From positions 7,363 through 14,788 of the forward strand of contig DAIDAB010000019.1 in NCBI GenBank assembly GCA_027310845.1: a stretch of DNA of 7,426 nucleotides, read 5' to 3'. The notes beneath the pieces are model-generated. The model had not been told where the DNA came from and did not search any database. It worked only from the letters and a program-made list of their open reading frames with translations. The stretch comes from a bacterium. Its GTDB lineage: Archaea > Thermoproteota > Nitrososphaeria > Nitrososphaerales > CADDZS01. Positions 5,875 through 7,426 of the stretch are shown piece after piece; position 1 is the first letter of the stretch, and each line of letters begins with the position of its first letter. A program made the position numbers and the translations under genes.

Positions 5875-6849
5875 TTAACCTTTGGCATTTATCTGTGCAA
5901 TTATTATGCCCACGATTATTAGGGCTATGCCTGCGATCTCTTCCAGGTTAATAATTTCGCCCAAGAACAAGTAGGAAATTATCACTGCTACGCAAGGGAA
6001 TAGTAGTTGGTTCACAGCCGAACGGCTGACTCCAATAAGTTTCATCCCAACGTTGAACACTACGAATGCAAATGCGGATGTCATCACTCCGAGATATAGT
6101 GTTAGGGTTAGCGCCGCCAAAGTCGTTTTCGTAAGGTCCGAAACAAGGCGACTAGTCAATACTGAAACGATGAGAGTCGTAATGATCGCAATGAGAAAGG
6201 TCATAAACGTGATGTATTCCGCGCTCAGCACTGCACCAGTCTTCGAATCTCTCTTCCCCATCAGCAACTTCGAAATGATCATGTAGCCTGCCCATGAGAA
6301 TGCTGACATGATTGCTGCTACTTCTCCAAGCACAGGATTCGTTCCTGTCATCTGTGCGCCTCTTCCAAAGAAAACAATTACGAATGTTCCTAAGATTCCG
6401 AGAGTAACACCCGTGGCCTTAGCCCCAGTCATTTTTTCCTTCAGGAGAGAAGATGCTAGCATGATTGCAATGAGCGGGTAGAGAGCTACAAGAAAAGAAG
6501 ATGTGTCAGGGTCCACAAAGAACACTGACAAATTCAGCAAAGTCCAGAAGCCAGTTGCTCCCAAGAAGGAAGCCAGGACCAAGAGAGCAACCACGTGTCG
6601 ATCCCGTGGAAGGAACCATAACTGCTTCTTTGAAAGTGTCACGTATGCGAATAATGCTAAACTCGCAAAGACCGCTCTAAGCATCGAGATTTCATAAACG
6701 TTGTAGAAAAGAAGATCTATCTTAATCGCAGGATACGTACTTCCCCAAAGGCCGGCCGCACCTAACGTGAAGATCATTCCTAGCACATATGCGTTGGAAG
6801 AGATCCTGTTTTGCCGCTGTTTTCCGCGGTGCCCATTTTCTTCAATCAT
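5875..6849 (-). CDS. EamA/DMT-superfamily membrane transporter
   Basis: A 324-residue integral membrane protein of the drug/metabolite transporter superfamily, made of two repeated EamA domains (about 23-162 and 173-320) with ten predicted hydrophobic helices. Both halves show the family pattern: the first has GLWGSTYPAIK near 33 and closes with LLKEKMTGAKATGVTLGI at 135-152; the second has FSWAGYMIISKLL near 184 and closes with FLGEIINLEEIAGIALIIVG at 295-314. The N-terminus before helix 1 is charged and basic (HRGKQRQNR), fitting an inside position. Members export or import amino acids, nucleotides, sugars or other metabolites, and the substrate cannot be called from sequence. It is convergent with the hydroxylase gene, with only 7 bp between stop codons, and divergent from moaA. 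No clear Shine-Dalgarno precedes ATG 6849, so the mRNA may be leaderless or short-leadered. A link to the hydroxylase substrate is only a guess. Confidence 0.9.
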   Translation of the reverse strand: MIEENGHRGKQRQNRISSNAYVLGMIFTLGAAGLWGSTYPAIKIDLLFYNVYEISMLRAVFASLALFAYVTLSKKQLWFLPRDRHVVALLVLASFLGATGFWTLLNLSVFFVDPDTSSFLVALYPLIAIMLASSLLKEKMTGAKATGVTLGILGTFVIVFFGRGAQMTGTNPVLGEVAAIMSAFSWAGYMIISKLLMGKRDSKTGAVLSAEYITFMTFLIAIITTLIVSVLTSRLVSDLTKTTLAALTLTLYLGVMTSAFAFVVFNVGMKLIGVSRSAVNQLLFPCVAVIISYLFLGEIINLEEIAGIALIIVGIIIAQINAKG

Positions 6850-6876
6850 TATCTCGATTCAGATGCCCGTCAGATT

Positions 6877-6886
6877 CTATCGATAG
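6877..6886. promoter_or_regulatory. 10 bp palindrome in front of the transporter gene
   Basis: CTATCGATAG is a perfect palindrome centred about 32 bp upstream of the transporter ATG, roughly where a promoter or operator for a short-leader transcript would lie. It could bind a dimeric regulator, but a 10 bp palindrome can arise by chance. Confidence 0.2.
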
Positions 6887-6901
6887 GAATTCTTTGATCA
6901 G

Positions 6902-6910
6902 AACTAAACT
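6902..6910 (-). promoter_or_regulatory. Weak TATA-like element for the transporter gene
   Basis: On the minus strand this reads AGTTTAGTT, about 55 bp before the ATG. It is the most AT-rich TATA-like stretch in that upstream region but a poor match, so the real promoter may be elsewhere. Confidence 0.15.
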
Positions 6911-7017
6911 CTGCCACCAAAGAACATGACTAGTAGACGCAACAAACGGTATTGTCTGATATTAACGCTGGGGTTGTAGCTCTTTTTTTATGGCGAACTC
7001 GAATGGCACCGTCAACC

Positions 7018-7025
7018 TTTATTAT
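7018..7025 (+). promoter_or_regulatory. Probable TATA box for moaA
   Basis: TTTATTAT lies about 34 bp (centre to ATG) before the moaA start at 7056, which would give a leader of about 10 bases. AGGA at 7047-7050 is a possible short Shine-Dalgarno. A second T-rich element, seven Ts then ATG at 6983-6992, lies further upstream. Confidence 0.45.
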
Positions 7026-7055
7026 TTGGAAACTCAGAGTTCGGTCAGGATCACC

Positions 7056-7426
7056 ATGATACCATCTTCCGAACCTAGGCTCATCGATTCCTACGGAAGA
7101 GTCGCTCGTAAGCTTAGACTCTCGGTGATCGACAAGTGCAATTTTCGCTGTAGCTTTTGCATGCCGGAGACCCCCGAATGGCTGCCGAACGACAAGGTTC
7201 TCACTTTTCAGGAAATAACAAGGCTTGCACGCATCTTCTCCGAATTCGGAGTCGATCGTATTCGCGTCTCTGGAGGCGAGCCCCTTGTGAGACAAGGGAT
7301 TGAGAAACTGATTGGAATGCTCTCATCTCTGCCAAAGATTCGAAAACTTGGAATCACCACAAACGCGTTTGAGTTTGTTGAAGCTTCGAAATCATTTGGC
7401 AACCATTGCCGTACACGACCAAGGCG
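7056..7426 (+). CDS. moaA: GTP 3',8-cyclase MoaA, N-terminal part (3' end outside window)
   Basis: A radical SAM enzyme that, with MoaC, turns GTP into cyclic pyranopterin monophosphate, the first step of molybdenum cofactor synthesis. The 123 codons present show LIDSYGR at 9-15, a common MoaA opening, the iron-sulfur motif CNFRCSFCMPE with Cys28, Cys32 and Cys35, the SAM-binding VSGGEPLVR at 71-79, and GITTNAF at 99-105. The second FeS cluster site and the C-terminal GG lie beyond the window. ATG 7056 fits the usual N-terminus and the TATA box at 7018; an in-frame ATG at 6990 would add 22 residues that do not resemble the family. After residue 106 (base 7373) the frame stays open but the sequence stops looking like MoaA, while the frame beginning at 7375 gives LLKLRNHLATIAVHDQG, so a frameshift is possible. 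The product would supply cofactor to enzymes such as the hydroxylase upstream. Confidence 0.88.
   Translation, partial: MIPSSEPRLIDSYGRVARKLRLSVIDKCNFRCSFCMPETPEWLPNDKVLTFQEITRLARIFSEFGVDRIRVSGGEPLVRQGIEKLIGMLSSLPKIRKLGITTNAFEFVEASKSFGNHCRTRPR

Noticed and set aside
7047..7055. AGGATCACC before moaA, identical to the sense strand of a 16S rRNA 3' end
   Set aside because: No other rRNA sequence surrounds it; a nine-base chance match, of which only AGGA might serve as a short Shine-Dalgarno.
6970..7055. GTAGCTC stretch resembling a tRNA D-arm
   Set aside because: No acceptor stem, anticodon arm or T-arm could be folded around it.
7003..7059. 18-codon small open frame ending in ATGA at the moaA start
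   Set aside because: The likely TATA box for moaA lies inside it, so it is probably not transcribed in full; no ribosome site.
6930..7295. 121-codon minus-strand open frame over the moaA start
   Set aside because: Overlaps the radical SAM motif region of moaA; no family resemblance and no clear ribosome site.

Overview
The window reads as a piece of an archaeal chromosome, most like the Thaumarchaeota/Nitrososphaeria side of the Thermoproteota. That placement is an inference. It rests on TATA-like AT-rich elements upstream of genes, very strong Shine-Dalgarno (SD) sequences inside an operon, tight gene packing, and an arginine gene set built on the amino-group carrier protein LysW, a mode of arginine synthesis known from archaea such as Sulfolobus. 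No rRNA, tRNA, CRISPR array, insertion sequence or phage gene was seen, and base composition looks moderate and even throughout.

Left part (1-3409), plus strand: an arginine block. It holds the C-terminal half of argininosuccinate synthase (argG, cut by the window edge), argininosuccinate lyase (argH), the 57-residue carrier protein LysW, and the ATP-grasp ligase that attaches an amino acid to the LysW C-terminal glutamate (ArgX/LysX). argH, lysW and argX are packed with a 3 bp gap and a 4 bp ATGA overlap and look like one transcript. LysW and ArgX would start the pathway by protecting glutamate on the carrier, and ArgG and ArgH would finish it by turning citrulline into arginine. The middle enzymes (kinase, reductase, aminotransferase, hydrolase, carbamoyltransferase) are not in the window.

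Middle part (3410-5867), plus strand: after a T-rich stretch and a good TATA box comes a full-length molybdenum-hydroxylase large subunit of the xanthine dehydrogenase/CO dehydrogenase/aldehyde oxidase superfamily. Its partner FAD and 2Fe-2S subunits are not adjacent, and its substrate cannot be read from the sequence.

Right part (5868-7426): a convergent minus-strand ten-helix EamA/DMT-family transporter, then a divergent intergenic region of about 200 bp, then the 5' end of moaA (GTP 3',8-cyclase, first step of molybdenum cofactor synthesis) running off the window. The moaA reading frame appears to lose family resemblance just before the window edge, which may be a frameshift. A moaA close to a molybdenum enzyme is suggestive, but they are separated by the opposite-strand transporter, so they are not one operon.

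Overall these are recognisable metabolic genes. I did not find a clearly new system. The items most worth a second look are the stand-alone hydroxylase subunit, the possible moaA frame break, the truncated LysW-arginine cluster with its coding-embedded ribosome binding sites, and the charged C-terminal tail of ArgH.
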